A DNA stretch of 64,000 nucleotides from Chionis minor (GCA_013398295.1 VZSF01007297.1:144569-208568); one strand, 5' to 3'; shown: positions 1 to 11,950, counted from the stretch's first letter. The notes: a model not told the origin generated them from the letters alone. Program-made: numbers and translations.

Positions 1-108
1 TGAGAGTTTCCCAGGGTAGCCGATGCCAAGAGCCGGGCCCAGCATGGGACAAAGCATGACGTCCAGATTCAGCTTTTTCCACTGGGCGATGAACTGGTGG
101 CAAAACTC
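1..108 (-). CDS. FAAH: FAAH exon 13, cut by window edge
   Basis: Residues 447-482 (EFCHQFIAQW, LNLDVMLCPMLGPAL, YPGKLS), matching human VIAQWRALDLDVVLTPMLAPAL. The reading frame is open to base 1, so the donor and the remaining exons lie outside the window. Confidence 0.88.
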
Positions 109-3100
109 CTGAGGAGGAAATGCACTGGGGTTGATGTACCATCCCATGGCTGCTGGCTGAGCATCTCCTTGGGTGCCCAGCTGGGCTCTCGGCCCTTCCC
201 CAGGAGCAGCCACCGGGCTACATCAGGCCTGATCCTGCTAAAATCCTTCAACCCTTTGCTGCTCGGTCAACAGCCCTCCCAGCATACAAAGCACCCCCCC
301 TGCTAAAACTGGAAGTGGGGAAGGATTGAGTGCGGGGGCACATGGCAACCAGGGACACAGGCATGGGTCTGGAGGAAAACAGAAGGCAAAGGCAAGTCTG
401 CTGCAGGCGATGGACTATGTTTTCAAGGATAGGAGTGAAAAATTCAGGTCTGATGCAGGATCATGAATGTGTTTACATGTCGTCCTAATCTTTAAATGTG
501 CTTAGAACTTGCATATCCAATTGAGACTTGCTGAGGAGTGACCATGTTCCTACCTCACATCACCAGTGACTTGATCATCTCCTAACCTTGGTGGCCACTG
601 AATGTGCCTCTTCCCAAACAGAAATAAAACAAAAACTATCTAACCCCAAATTGCAATGCTTTACCTCAATTTCATGATGAAGACTCCAGACCTCATCCAC
701 CGTGCTGAAAAGGAAACAAAACCAATGAAAGGCATCAAGAGGTGCTGCAAAGAGCAGCTTTAGGGGCAGAGAAGAGCATCCAAAAGCAGGTGGGCACAGG
801 TTAGCTCTGCTCCTGGAGCCGCAGCCAAGGGAAGAGAGGACTTTGGCAAAGTCCTGTCTTTCCTCTGAAGGGCTGGGGGTCTTATTTCTGCTTCCGCCAG
901 TGACGGAGGGCTGAAGAGTAAAGGCAGATTGGTGCAGTGCTGCTTTAGCCTGACAAGTGTCCAGCCCTGTTACTGCCGCTGCGCTGAGGAGGTGGAAGCC
1001 CAAGAACATCATTTCTCAAAGGCCAAGCTGCGTGAAGTGGACTGATGCTTTGATATGGGGGACAGATGTACTGCCTTGGAGGCACAGCACAAAATACACC
1101 CTCCCTGCTATGGGACTTGAGTCCTTTCTCACCACTATCTGCCCAACGCTGCCATGGCAGCAAGGAAGAGCGACCCACCTTCCCTGTGCCTTTACCTTCC
1201 TTCTGTCTTACAGGGTCCCTACCTCGTGGCATGACAGATGCTTTAACTAGCGCTGAGGCCGCCACTGTATTTCATTCCCACAAGCTTCATCCAGTTCCTA
1301 AGCAAGACGCTGTGAGTCCCCGCCCTCATTCCCATCCTCAGCACTGGAAGTTTGTGAAACCCTGCAGGCTTACGGTGTTGACGTGAACTGCTCTGTTTGC
1401 TCCCACCCAGAGAAAACTCTGCCTTCTATCATCTTCTCAGGTACATGCAGCTGGGGCGGTATCTCTAATGTAGCAAACACTGCTGCTCTCCAAAAAATAA
1501 ACCCAAATATTTACACATTTGCGTAGGCTCAGATTTACTCACTTTGGTCTCATACTTCTTATGATAGCCGAAAATCGAGGCACCTGAGAAGAAGAAAGTA
1601 AAAAAAAGAAAATAATTTACATCAGTCCCACGCTTGTCCTCCGAGACAAAACTTTTTGAGCTCCAACACAAATACAAGCTGTTGACTCAGTCTTGTGGAT
1701 CTTTCCCAAGGTGGGGAGAGGAGAAAGACAAATAATATCACTCCAGTTTGGAAATGTATCTAAGCACAGCCAGGAAGCAATGTCTAGTGACTCCTCTATG
1801 ATAAAGCCTTACTGCAACAGGAGACAAGTTATTCACCACCTATTGCTTAACTCCACCTACGCTAGAAAGAAATGGACCTTACGAAGGGTTTGGCAATCCA
1901 GGAGAGGAGAGTTTTTAGCCAGCTTGGTGACTTCGCCAACCAGAAGAACAGCCCCATACCACTTTTCTCCAGCTCTCCTTTGCTGAAAGAGAAAAGAGTG
2001 TTTAGCTGAGCAGTGTTAGGAAGCAACCACAGTAGATCAGCTTTCACAAGGCCAACCCCTCTGAATAGCGTATCTAAGTGACAGAAAGAGGTTTGCTCCA
2101 TTCCTCTGGGCTCCTCTGATTCTCAGTATTTATATGATATCAGCATCCAGTTTCCTTTCATCTGTCAAGGCTGGTAACAATCCCAGTGAGACACAAGGTT
2201 CGGCTGAATCGCTTGACGGTAAGCTCCCCAGTAAATCCCAGTAGATATCAGTCAATGTCTACGTCCAGTAGATCTGCTACCTGGATCTGGACACTAGCCA
2301 GACCCTGGGGAGGATTTTCATAGGAAGGCACTGATCACACCAAACTGTTCCAGGCTATACTTACAATTTCTTGTGAAAGGAGGTGCCCCCATCTGCAAAC
2401 ATTCCCCTGACACAGAAGTTAAAGATCACGTAGTCCACATTTGTGAGTTCAAAGGGCACCAGCTGGAATGACAACAGAAGTCAGTGGCACAAGCACAAGC
2501 AAGCTGCCTGGGAGAAGCCATCGAGGGCTTGCAATGGGCCAAGCTGGATTGAGGTTCTTCTGACAAAAGCTGGGCTTTCCTGACAAGCCCTCTGGAAAGC
2601 CTCTGGCATCCAAGGCCACCAGGTCCTTCCCCTCCCACACATCCTTCCCTGAAAACACCACTTTCCCTTTGAGCAGCAACTGATGAGTCAAAAGATACAG
2701 GATGGGCTTGGCCCCGTGACATTCAAGCAGCCCCAAGGCACAAAGGTCCCTCCAAAACTGACAGCGGGTGACAGAGCATGAGTCTGTGCTCCCCGCTCCT
2801 CCTGATCCTTGTGCAAGGGTAAGGGGGAGGTGTGCAGCCGTGAACATGCCTCAGGCACAGGAGACAGCTTGCTAAAATGGCAGAGAGGAGGAAGGAGAAA
2901 ACCTCTGAAACGTGAGACCCTAGAAATGGGTCTGGGTCAGTATGGGACTACTTGGCTATAAAAGATTTGCCATCTGCAACTGCCCTTTTATTTTCTCCTT
3001 AGGTCCTTGTTTCCAGACACAAAACTAGGAGGTGTCTTTCCATGCAACATGCAGTAGATCTGCCTCTTAAAGGATACGATGGTGAGAAGTGAAACTTGCT

Positions 3101-6100
3101 TGAGAATAGACTAAACAACAGCTCATCACTGCCACTGAAGAGAGGTGGTCCATCAGGCTCAGGAAGCGCGCTGAGCCAACAGTATTCGTACACCACCAGG
3201 AACGTAAGCTCCCTGCAGGCACTGCCTCAGGACCTGGGTTGCAGAGCACCTAGTGCCATGTGGATCTCAGCCAGGTGTGAGTCAATGCATTCACACTACA
3301 AACAAGTCATACAGCAGCGTGTCTACTCCCTGCCATGTGTTATGGATCAGAGTGGACTCCCTTTCGTGTTCACCAGCACCTAAAGAGCACTGAGATCCTG
3401 TTGAGAGGAGAAATCAATTTGCAATATAAACAATTTCTCTTTTGCAGAAGCAGCTCTCTACGCTGAGTGGATTCCAGGCCCTCTTTCCCTGCCAAATTTG
3501 CTTGATGTTCACGCACGGGTCCCAAAGGTGTGGTAGGAAGGAAGAACAGATGCAGCATGACTGCTGGGCTCATGCAACATCCTACCGTGTGGCCGGCATC
3601 CTCCAACAGCTGCTTCATCTCCCGGACGGCACGTCTCATAGCAGGGCTTGGCATAGTGAAGAAATCGGTTTCATAGTAGCCTATGCGGAGGGGCTGGGTG
3701 CTGGAATATACCTGCCAAGCAAGGGAGACCACCAGCTTGGAAGGATGCTAGTGGCATCAGGAGCCAACTACACCCATGCCGCAGGGCGAGTCTGGAAAGC
3801 AGCACTTCCCTGGCCCACTTGCCCACCCACAGCATGTGGCACGTTGGAACAAGTCCTGGAGGGCCTCCATGAGCCACTGGCGTTTACAGCCTGAGCGATG
3901 GCAGCTCTTCTCAGGGACCTTTGCCCGGTTCGAGGTCCTTTACCTCTTCATTGAAGGGTAGAGGGGGCACTGTGCTGTCCAGGTTGAACATGTCCTCACA
4001 CAGGAGCGCCCGCATGCACAGCGCCAGGCTCTCCACGTCTTTTGCCATCGGCCCCACTGCTGCAACCACTGGAAAAGACCAGCAGAGAACATTCACGGCT
4101 GGGGGTCTTTCAAGGGCGTGTCCTGCAAAGCAGGACCTCTTGGCATCGTTTTGACTTAGTCTAATGCTAGCAACAGCTCCTCTTTGAGAACTGGGCTGGG
4201 GATGCCTACAGGTGTCTTCCCACCAGCAGGCCCATCATTATGGACCCAGAGCTGTTATCCACCAACAGGTGCTCTGACGTCTCCATTTCATGATTTACAA
4301 AATTAAACAAAAAGCTTTGCTGATCATGACACAAGGACAACACAAGACACTCCCTTTGACTGCTAGTCGCACCTCCCATGAAGCAGTGGCAGATGATGAA
4401 GCAACCTGGGGGTTACAGGGTGTGTTGATGTTCATGCGTTACACATACTGCTCCTCTTGGCTCATGCATATTAGAGTTTCTCGGGAATCATGGCACAGAT
4501 GTGGCTCTCTGAAAGAGTCCCTGAAAGGGAATCTGCTTCTCTGTCTGAATGTGTTGCAGAAGGTCCTGCGTAACCATCTGAGGGTCCTTCTCACCCCTGC
4601 CCTACTGCCCTTCCCTGGGGGACTACCATCAATTCCTACCTGCCTTCTGCCCAACGACACCAGAAATGATTCCTTTTTTACTGCAAAGAAGAGAGACAAA
4701 CAAAATACAGCAGCTGAGTAGTTTTCACAGAAGGGAAAGGCTTTAAACAGTAGCAAGTGGTAAAGAAAACACTGTCCTCCCTTTGCAGATGCAGAGGTTG
4801 GCAGAAGGACCGGCCAAAGGGAAGTTCAAGAGGGACCTGACCTAGGCCAGAATGATTTATGCCCTGTCAGTCAGGAAAAACCACCCCCTCAGCACACAGA
4901 TGGAGAGGTTCCCCTTCTACGTTCTGGGGGAACCAATGCTTCCCTCCATACAGTCCCCAGAAAATGTCCAGACAGGAAGGAGAAATGAGCCCTTCTCAGT
5001 TCCTCTCAAGTTTTCCCTTGCCCACAGGAGTAGGAGCATCCCAGCACAGTGGTTGGTAGGGTGCCAGGTGTGTCTCACCCAGAGACATCACTTCATTACT
5101 CGCAGTACCTGAGTCTGTTCCCAGTGGGTTTGAGCGCGCAGATTCCACAGAAAGCAGCAGGGAAACGCAGACTCCCTCCTACGTCTGTCCCAAAGCCCAG
5201 GATGGACCCACCTCCTCCTACAAGTGCCCCTTCTCCACCAGAGGAGCCTCCGGGGCTTCTGGTATAGAGCAGAGGGTTGAACGTCTGACCAAAGATCAAG
5301 TTCTTGCAGTCATAGCTGAAGAGAGAGACAGAGATTGTAAATGAGAGGAATGCACATATCTGCTGATGTGGACCCCAGTCACTACAAAAAGACCTTCAGA
5401 AGATAATTAGGTAATTCACTAGTTGTTACATTGATATCACTTAGTCTGAGGTAGCTTCCCAAAGCTCCCATGAAGACCACCACCCTTTTCCTGGCCGTCC
5501 CAGGACCTGGATTCACTGCCAGCTAATTTCAGTGGCGTCAAGCCTTCCTTAAACAGACCCTCTCGCAGCACAAATACATCAAACCTCCTGGGAAGGCTCC
5601 CTGTTCAGGTGGTCCCAAGGGCCAGGGGACATCCAAAGCAGCTCACCCCCCAGGGGGTCATTGCTGAGCTGGGGAAACAGGCACTGTATAGTTAACAGGA
5701 CCATCTCCGAGATGCCAACTTTAAAAAACAAAAAAACCCCAAAAAAGTGATTTAAGAACACCCAGCACAGGAAAGATGGGCAGCAATTTCTCTCCTCTTC
5801 TGCTTTTTTATTTCATTTGGAACTAGAGTTAATTTTCATCCTTAGTGTAAATGCATCTATTTTTTTAAGCAAAACTTAAAAGACACTAGGGATGGGGACC
5901 AGGTGTTGTGATTTAAAAAGAAGTGGGAAATGAGAATTAGACTTGATGGAAACCCTCCCTTGAGATGACGGAGGGAGGGAGGACTGCCGCCATGCTGAGG
6001 GAAGGGGGCGCCGACCTACCTGATGAGGGACTGGGGAACGTTGGTTTTGACAAACGGAATTGCCCCCTGTCTCCTGAGCACCTGCACCACCACGCTGTCC

Positions 6101-8878
6101 TCTGCTGCGGGTTTATCGATGTTTTTTATAAACCCTAGTGTGGAATCATGGCCCTGGGAACACAGCACAGTGAGGTTTCCAAATGGAGGACTGCAATTCC
6201 TCCTGCTCGCGTATTTTTATCTGTATATATAAGCACGCGCACGCACCTCCAACAGCCCACCCATCACGCACACGTTGCGCAGCGTATTGGTAGTAAATCT
6301 GACCAGCTCTCTGTTGGCTCATATGGGAGACGGGGAGCAAGCCCTATCACCAGCCAGGGCAGGCCATCCCACATCAGCTGTGACAAAGTCCAGCCAGATG
6401 CTGAGGTCAAACCTCCCCCCGCCCCTAAACGTCAAACCACAGGGATATCAGGATACGCCCAGTATCGTGCTGGTGGTACCTGGCAGTCGATGGAGTCTTT
6501 GATGCTGACAGGCACCCCGTAGAGCAAACCCAGCTTCTCCGCCAGCTTCGCTTTCCTGAGCTGGGTCTCACTTTCCTGCAGATACTCCGTGATGCAGTTG
6601 GTTTCTGTGGCGATTTGGAGGGCCTTAGGGAAAGCCGGCAAAGCCCGCAGGTGAGACACAGCCGGCAGCACTGCACAACAGCCTTCTCTTTTGCAAAGGA
6701 CACCTGCCTCTTCCCCATTTTCCACCTCCCCATGTGGGCAGATGGAATGAGGGCAGCCCTTTCTGTTCCCTTCCGAGACGTTTGCATGCCAAACTCAAAA
6801 ACGTTGTCTGGACACAGGGGGGGCGCAGCACCAGCGGGTGCAGGACGGACAGAGGCACTTAGCTGAGCGAAATACAAAGGTTCTTGATCAAGCTTCTAGG
6901 GGGGCATAAAATGATAACCCCAAAGTGGGAACCCAGGAGGTGATCAGGGCATTATGGCAAAAGCAGAGAACGAAAGTGGACACTGAGTCTTTGAGGTTCA
7001 CCAACCCATTTGGGGATGGAGGGGAGACAAGAGCAGCACTCTGCAACTTCCCCAGAGCTACACCTGTCCCTGGGAAGGGTATGGGCTCCCCTAGGAAGGT
7101 ATGGGCTCTCCAGACACTGAGCTTGCTGCTCTCCCCTTTGCTCCAAACCAAGCCAAAAGCCAAGGCAGCCAGATGCCCAGCTCTCCCCTTGCTCACAGAA
7201 AAGGGAGAAGGACCCAGCTCACAGTGGAATGGCCCGGCACTAACCAGGGAGTGGTGACAGCTCAGCAGCATTTGAACCTTGTGCTGGGCTTCTCCTGAGA
7301 GCGCCAGCCCCACCGCAGGCGAGACGCTGCCCCACCACCCTTGCTCCTCACCTTGCCCACATAGGCGTAGAAGACGTGATCAGGAGGGAGGGAGCCATCC
7401 CGGAGTTTCTTGGAGAGCTCAGGCAAAGGCAGAGAGAGGATGGAGGTCGTGTTCACGGAAGGATGCTAAGGGAAAGGTTGAAGAGGCAATGACACATCTC
7501 TACCGCTTCTCCCCTTGGTGCCCACTGTACCCCATCCAAAAAATACCTGCTCTTCAGTGGCCAAATGCCTTATCTGCCTCAAGACTGCAATCCTGCTCCT
7601 ACCCAGATACCAGTGAGCATGGTGGGAAACCTGCAAGGCCAGTTGTAATCCAGGCTCTCTAAAAAGCCGTACCTTCCTGGCTAGACATCAAGCACCTGCT
7701 TTGGTGCAGCCTTGTTCAGACAGGTCTTGGCCAGGCCTGGGGGAACTGCTCGGTGCAACGTTCTCTGCCGAATTACAGCGGGAACTGGCACGGTTAGAGA
7801 CGCTGCTCCAGCAAGAAACAAAACCAGACCTGGTGTCAGCTCTTCCAGCTGTAGTATCCTACACCACAGTAGTATAGATACCACCACAGTATCCCACAGG
7901 AAGGTGCACAAACCAGGGAGCCCCTGGGCTGACAGCAGACAGGTCATTTGGGGGTCAGCGGAGACTTCCCTGCCACCTCCCAAAGCACCATGAAAACGAG
8001 CGCCAAACCTCATCCCCTGGGCTGGACTCTGACCCTCAGCCACTCCGCTCCCAACCGCCGTTGGGTTTGTCGGGACCGCAGAGGGAATGCCGCGGCCAAG
8101 CCGGATTTCTGGGCACGGCGCCCGGGCAGCATCGCTCCCCGTCCCGGCGGGCAGCGGCCCCGGGCAGCGGCGGCTGCACTTTGGCCTCTGCCGATAACAC
8201 CCGGCCTCTCGCTTCTTCCTCGCCGCCGCCTCAGCGGCCAGGCTGAGCCTCCCACCATGGCGGAAGAGGCCGGGAAGCTTTCAGAAGAAGGGCAGGGATT
8301 TTGCCCCCCCCCCTGCCGGTGACCGTCCGCTGGCGCCGCCGCCGCCCGTTTATCCCCCGCCCTGCACCGGCTGCCGGGGGAAGCGCGCCCCATCCCCATA
8401 TTCCCATCCCCGTCCCCGCCGCGGAGGCGACGCCCGCCGGCACGGCTTCCCCGGGAACACAAACCGAAATCCCCGGGCAGCCGGCATGCCGCCGGGCCAG
8501 CCCCTCGCCAGGCAGCCGCCGCCACCCGCCCTCGCCGCCCGCAGGAAGGGCTGCGCCACCGCCGGCCCCGGGGCTGCCCCCAGGGAGAAGGGGCTGGGGT
8601 GAGGAGCCATCACCGGGCGGGGGGAGGCGGCTTTGCCCATCCCCAGCCTGGAGGAGGAGGAGGAGGAAGGAGGTGGGGGGGGGGGATGAAGCGCGGCTTC
8701 TTGCACCCACCTGCTCCCGAAAGCGCCGCGCAGCCGTCTCCATCTGCACCAAGCTCCGCTCCTGCCTCTGCCGAGCCGCCCGCACCTTCCTCCACAGCCC
8801 GCGCCGCCGCCGCCATCGCAGCAGCAGCAGGAGGCCGGCGGCCGAGCAGCACAGCAGGGCGCGCAGCGGCACCCGCAT
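1..8878 (-). CDS. FAAH: Fatty acid amide hydrolase (FAAH family), 13 exons, C-terminus beyond window
   Basis: Membrane-bound serine hydrolase of the amidase-signature family that cleaves anandamide and other fatty acid amides on internal membranes. I assembled 13 exons that splice in frame into 482 codons (coding spans high to low: 8711-8878, 7352-7465, 6480-6623, 6020-6153, 5109-5315, 4640-4680, 3944-4068, 3586-3711, 2365-2462, 1883-1982, 1543-1583, 665-704, 1-108). All donors are GT and all acceptors AG. Visible are an N-terminal hydrophobic anchor (about residues 5-20), the Lys of GVPVSIK (136), Ser211 in PGGSSGGEG and nucleophile Ser235 in GTDVGGSLRFP, matching Lys142/Ser217/Ser241 of mammalian FAAH. 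The last ~100 residues of the family are not in the window. Residues 354-433 are much less like mammalian FAAH than the rest, so a FAAH paralogue such as the avian VDHAP-type protein is possible. The start has G at -3 and precedes the anchor directly. Confidence 0.92.
665..704 (-). CDS. FAAH: FAAH exon 12 (40 nt)
   Basis: Completes Asn433 and adds TVDEVWSLHHEIE (434-446), equivalent to human AGKLWELQHEIE. The acceptor is TTTCCTTTTCAG and the donor GTAAAG, phase 0. Confidence 0.88.
1543..1583 (-). CDS. FAAH: FAAH exon 11 (41-nt microexon)
   Basis: VPRFSAIIRSMRP (420-432) plus the first two bases of Asn433. It matches human LPRLSAFLSNMKS. The acceptor TTCTTCTTCTCAG has a pyrimidine tract just upstream, and the donor is GTGAGT. 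Confidence 0.85.
1883..1982 (-). CDS. FAAH: FAAH exon 10: membrane-cap region
   Basis: Residues 386-419 (FKGELEKSG...SPSWLKTLLSWIAKPF). The amphipathic Trp/Leu-rich part aligns with helices alpha18-19, which form the hydrophobic membrane-binding cap of FAAH. The excellent acceptor is TTTTCTCTTTCAG; the donor is GTAAGG. Confidence 0.88.
2365..2462 (-). CDS. FAAH: FAAH exon 9
   Basis: Residues 354-386. It starts LVPFELTNVDYV and includes GMFADGGTSF, the counterpart of human GLFSDGGHTF. A strong GTAAGT donor follows phase-2 TT. Identity to human is clearly lower here than in exons 7-8. Confidence 0.88.
3586..3711 (-). CDS. FAAH: FAAH exon 8
   Basis: Residues 312-353, with QPLRIGYYETD and TMPSPAMRRAV, among the best conserved FAAH segments. 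Both ends are phase 0; the exon ends in AGHT before GTAGGA. Confidence 0.93.
3944..4068 (-). CDS. FAAH: FAAH exon 7
   Basis: Residues 270-311, including VGPMAKDVESLALCMRALL and the LDSTVPPLPFNEE end, nearly the same as mammalian FAAH. The acceptor is TTTTCCAG and the donor GTAAAG at phase 0. Confidence 0.92.
4640..4680 (-). CDS. FAAH: FAAH exon 6 (41-nt microexon)
   Basis: Completes Ser256, adds KKGIISGVVGQKA (257-269) and opens Val270. Both splice phases fit the neighbouring exons, and the sequence corresponds to the human SKSGLKGCVYGQEAV segment. The acceptor is TTCTTTGCAG and the donor GTAGGA. Confidence 0.88.
5109..5315 (-). CDS. FAAH: FAAH exon 5: amidase signature with both catalytic serines
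   Basis: Residues 187-256. It holds the Gly/Ser-rich amidase signature: PGGSSGGEGALVGGGGS, with Ser211 acting as the bridging serine, then GFGTDVGGSLRFP with nucleophile Ser235. The 24-residue spacing equals that of Ser217/Ser241 in mammals. It closes with CGICALKPTGNRL. The acceptor is TTCAG and the donor GTACTG. Confidence 0.95.
6020..6153 (-). CDS. FAAH: FAAH exon 4
   Basis: Residues 143 to part of 187, starting GHDSTLGF and running through DSVVVQVLRRQGAIPFVKTN, a conserved amidase core segment. The exon ends mid-codon (AG) before a GTAGGT donor. It is too interrupted to appear as a long open frame, but acceptor, frame and homology agree. Confidence 0.9.
6480..6623 (-). CDS. FAAH: FAAH exon 3: catalytic lysine
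   Basis: Residues 95-142, ending in GLLYGVPVSIKDSIDCQ. The Lys at 136 corresponds to catalytic Lys142 of mammalian FAAH. The exon encodes 48 residues, three more than I count for human; the extra residues lie in the KAKLAEKL stretch before the GLLYGVPVS motif. Confidence 0.9.
7352..7465 (-). CDS. FAAH: FAAH exon 2
   Basis: Residues 57-94, with LPLPELSKKL and a terminal YVGK that match the equivalent 38-codon human exon. The CCCTTAG acceptor and GTGAGG donor are both phase 0. Confidence 0.9.
7466..8710 (-). other. FAAH intron 1; other long introns
   Basis: The longest FAAH intron. I see no second gene or repeat in it. The other introns above 300 bp (6624-7351, 5316-6019, 4681-5108, 4069-4639, 2463-3585, 705-1542) are also plain, with only scattered short open frames without splice support. 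Confidence 0.6.
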
Positions 8879-9130
8879 GGCGGGGGCTGCCCGGCCCGGC
8901 GCCCCGCTCCCCTCCCGCGGCTGCCGGCCGGCTCCGAGCGGGACAGCGCTCCGCCGAGGGGCAGGGTGGGGAAGAGGAAGGCAAAACCTGGGAAGGATTC
9001 CCGGGCGGGAGGGGGTTGGACTCGCTGGGAAAGGGTTTAACCAGTTTGCGGCTTTGCGAGCAGCAGCAGCAGCACGGGGTGGGGTGGGGGGGAGAGGGAG
9101 GGAGGAGATCTGGCAGCAGGAAAAGCTCCT
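7990..9130. promoter_or_regulatory. CpG-rich promoter block of FAAH
   Basis: GC- and CpG-dense DNA surrounds and precedes the FAAH start codon, with many GC-box-like GGGCGG/CCGCCC cores and GCC/GCA triplet runs. It is the likely CpG-island promoter, with the 5'UTR immediately above 8878. I see no clear TATA box. The long open frames on both strands here follow from GC richness. Confidence 0.65.
8711..8878 (-). CDS. FAAH: FAAH exon 1: start codon and membrane anchor
   Basis: Residues 1-56. A leucine-rich segment (about 5-20) followed by a basic RWRRRR stretch fits the single N-terminal transmembrane helix of FAAH. The exon ends in REQ before a GTGGGT donor, phase 0. The surrounding DNA is CpG-rich. 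Confidence 0.9.
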
Positions 9131-9163
9131 GGGTGAAGACTCACCCCTCCCTGTACTGGGTGG

Positions 9164-9196
9164 TCTCTCTCCCTCCCTCTCTCTCTCTCTCTCTCT
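9164..9196. repeat. (CT)n microsatellite
   Basis: A 33-bp CT-rich tract just upstream of the FAAH CpG block; read on the FAAH strand it is (GA)n. Confidence 0.9.
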
Positions 9197-9199
9197 GAT

Positions 9200-11950
9200 A
9201 AGGTGTATTTATTTTGCCGTTCCCCAAGTGAGACTTTGATCTCCTTGCAGTTTTTCACCCTCTCTAGGGGTAGTCCGGGCAAAGCGCATCCAAGCAGCAG
9301 GGCGGGAGTCCCAAAGATACCGGGCTCCGTCGCCTTTCCTGACGCCGAGCAGCTGTGTGGGAAAAAGAAACGCCGAACGCCCCGGCGTGTGCCCAGCAGA
9401 GTCCACGTAATCCCTGGCAGAGCCATTGTGCCCGTGCTTTTTTTAAGTGCTTTTTCGTCTTCCAACAGCAGAAAGCTGGTATCCCTGCCCAGGCGCTTGC
9501 TGGAGCCTTACACCCGGTTTTGAGGGAAACTCAAAGTAATTCCTTTGTCACCAGCCCCGTGTGGGGTCTATCCCTAAAAAAACACCACTTCACTGCTTGC
9601 GAAAGTTCATGAGCAAATATTTCAAGCTCTCCAGTTGAGATGCTGTCCGCAGGATTATGGAAAACCTGTTGGGAAGGATTTGGGATGTCTTCTCCCTCCC
9701 TCTGCCCCACAGCGGGATGAACTGTGCCTAAGCCACCCCCGGGCAGTTGCTGAGCTGGGAAATGCGATGGAGGGGTCACGTGCCCCCAGACGCGACTTTC
9801 CTGGTGTTATTGCTCAGGCCATTGGCTCTATGTCAACCTTCAGGCCATCGGAGCTACTCTGGCAGCACCAGAGCCTGGATCCCCTGCAGGGAAATGCAGC
9901 GCTCTATGTACACAGTGTCCTGGGACTGGCTTTGCTGAAGGGTGTTGAAGCCTTGAAAGTACTCAGCTCTCACTGAACTTGTGGCTTATGGCTTCTTGTT
10001 CTATATTTGAGGATGAGCAGCTCCCTGATTTCTGGGTCAAGGAAATTACATGCAAGAACAGCCTTTTTTCCCACTGTTTTGTCAGGGTTTTTTTCTTCCT
10101 TTTTCTTCCTTTTTCTTCTTTTTTCTTCTTTTCTCTCTCTTTCAGCCTGTGGGGCTCAGAGGATTATACAGGAATGTGAACTTTCAAGGGCACTGCACTC
10201 CCATGTGTGCAAACAACTCGGGGCATGAAAAACCATGAGGGGAGCAGGGTTGGTGGGGGTGCCCTTGCAGTGAGCCAGAAGGATGGGATCTGCTCAAAGT
10301 TTACTAGAGCAGATGCTGTGATCCCTACCTCCTCCTTTCTTCTTTCTCCTGCTGGAGGCTTCAGGCTCTCCTCAGCTGCACTGATCTCATCCCATGCCAG
10401 CACAATGCCAAAATAGGGCTGTTTCCCTGCAGGCAGGAAAACCAGGTGCACCTGAAGTCTTTTAACAAGAGAACAAGAAAGGTGGTGAACTCTGGAGAAA
10501 CAGAAGTTAAAAACTAGTTCTGGTAGAAGAGAAAAATTACTTCTCCAACCCTCTTCCCCCTAATTAAAACCCTGCTTAAAATCTCTCATCCGGGAAGAAT
10601 TTTCAACTTCTGCAGTTCAGCTTGTCAAAGGGAAGAAAATAAAATATGAGCTTTATGTCTGGAGTGCCTGTGCCTCCAGGAGCTGCTGCCAGAGACCCCC
10701 TTTCTACCCTCTTCCAGGCAAGTGTGGCGGGGTGAATAAATGGGGTTGAGGTATCAGGAAGGACAGTGGCAAGGTTTGGATCTCTGCTGGGGCTGGCCAG
10801 CTCCAGGAGGTTAACCCAGCACCTGGGAAACCCCAAAATGCAGCAGGTCTCTCTTGTCACCCAGCTTCCAGCAGAGGTGGGTCGGGACAGGGGAACTCTA
10901 GCATAGGCAGGTGGTGGCTGAGGACACCCTGTCCAGGAAGATGTCCCTGGGACTGCCTAAGAGTCTGGCCTTGCTCCTCATGGGTCAGAGTGGGGGCCAG
11001 CTGCTGGCTTGTGGGGCAGGTGATGCCCTGATGTCCCTTTGGGACGCTGGCATGTCCTTGCCAGATGAGCAAGTGGAGATTTTTCTGCTGTTGTGTCCAT
11101 AGGGCTGCCCATACGCTGCAGCAAAGGGGGCTTGAATCTTGGGGTGCTGGAAGCAAGGATGGATCCTGTCCCTGCACCTCCTGCACTGCCTGGAAGGGCT
11201 GGAGCCTGCATTTAAGGGAGGATGAAAGGATCAGCTGGATCCTTGAAGGCTTCCTTCCCCTTCCTTCACACCCCTTCATGTGTCCACAGAGCTGTGGCTG
11301 GGTGGGTACCACCACACCCCAGAGATGCTGTAATGCTGTGGTTACCAAAGGAGGGGCAGAAAGGCGTCATGTTCTTCCAGCCGTGACACATCACACAGGA
11401 TCAGCTGAGCCAGCTCAGGCGGAAGGACCAGCTAGCCCCCCCCATTCATCTGACACCAGAGCGGACACCAAGACCGTGGCAAACACACAGCAATGTTTTC
11501 CTTCATGCTGTTTTCTGGTGTCCAAAGAGCTGTGGCTTCCCAAGGCAGAGATTAGGTTTCAGTGACTAATAGCTGTATGCTCATACAGATATTTCTGGTG
11601 TGAAGCAATCCGATTCTGGCATTCCAAGTGTCCTGCAGCGGGGAGATCCACAGTTTATCCACGTGCTACAGGGAAGCAACATCTCCTCTTTCCCACTGTC
11701 AGCTGCTTTAATTTGCTGCCCCTTATTTCAGAAGACACAACAAGCAAATTTTTGTTCACCTGGGAATTTACACATGTCAGTTCTTCCATTTCACCCTACT
11801 GCTTTTCTACTTTTTCCCAGAGGTTAACAACCTGCTCCTGCCACCAGCTGCCAGTCACCCTCCCCCACAGCGTGGCCCTCTGTAAGAAGATCCAAGCTTT
11901 GTGCACAGCAGAAATTGGCCCTTCTGGCTTAATTTCTCCTCTCCTTGCAG
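9200..11950. other. Intergenic DNA upstream of FAAH
   Basis: No gene recognised. It holds a polypyrimidine tandem repeat (10088-10143) and ordinary mixed-composition sequence. If the 11951-12180 exon is real, its upstream exons should be here, but I could not place them. Confidence 0.5.
10088..10143. repeat. Polypyrimidine tandem repeat
   Basis: Pure T/C tract containing four consecutive 10-mers of the TTTTCTTCCT/TTTTCTTCTT type at 10091-10130, then a CT-rich end. Confidence 0.85.

Noticed and set aside
2999..3249. Minus-strand open frames first considered as FAAH exon 9
   Set aside because: They contain no FAAH motif. The true exon with LVPF...ADGG and correct phases is at 2365-2462.
8301..9239. 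312-codon open frame on the plus strand and several long minus frames
   Set aside because: They arise in the CpG-rich FAAH promoter; low-complexity Pro/Arg/Gly sequence, antisense to FAAH exon 1, with no homology.
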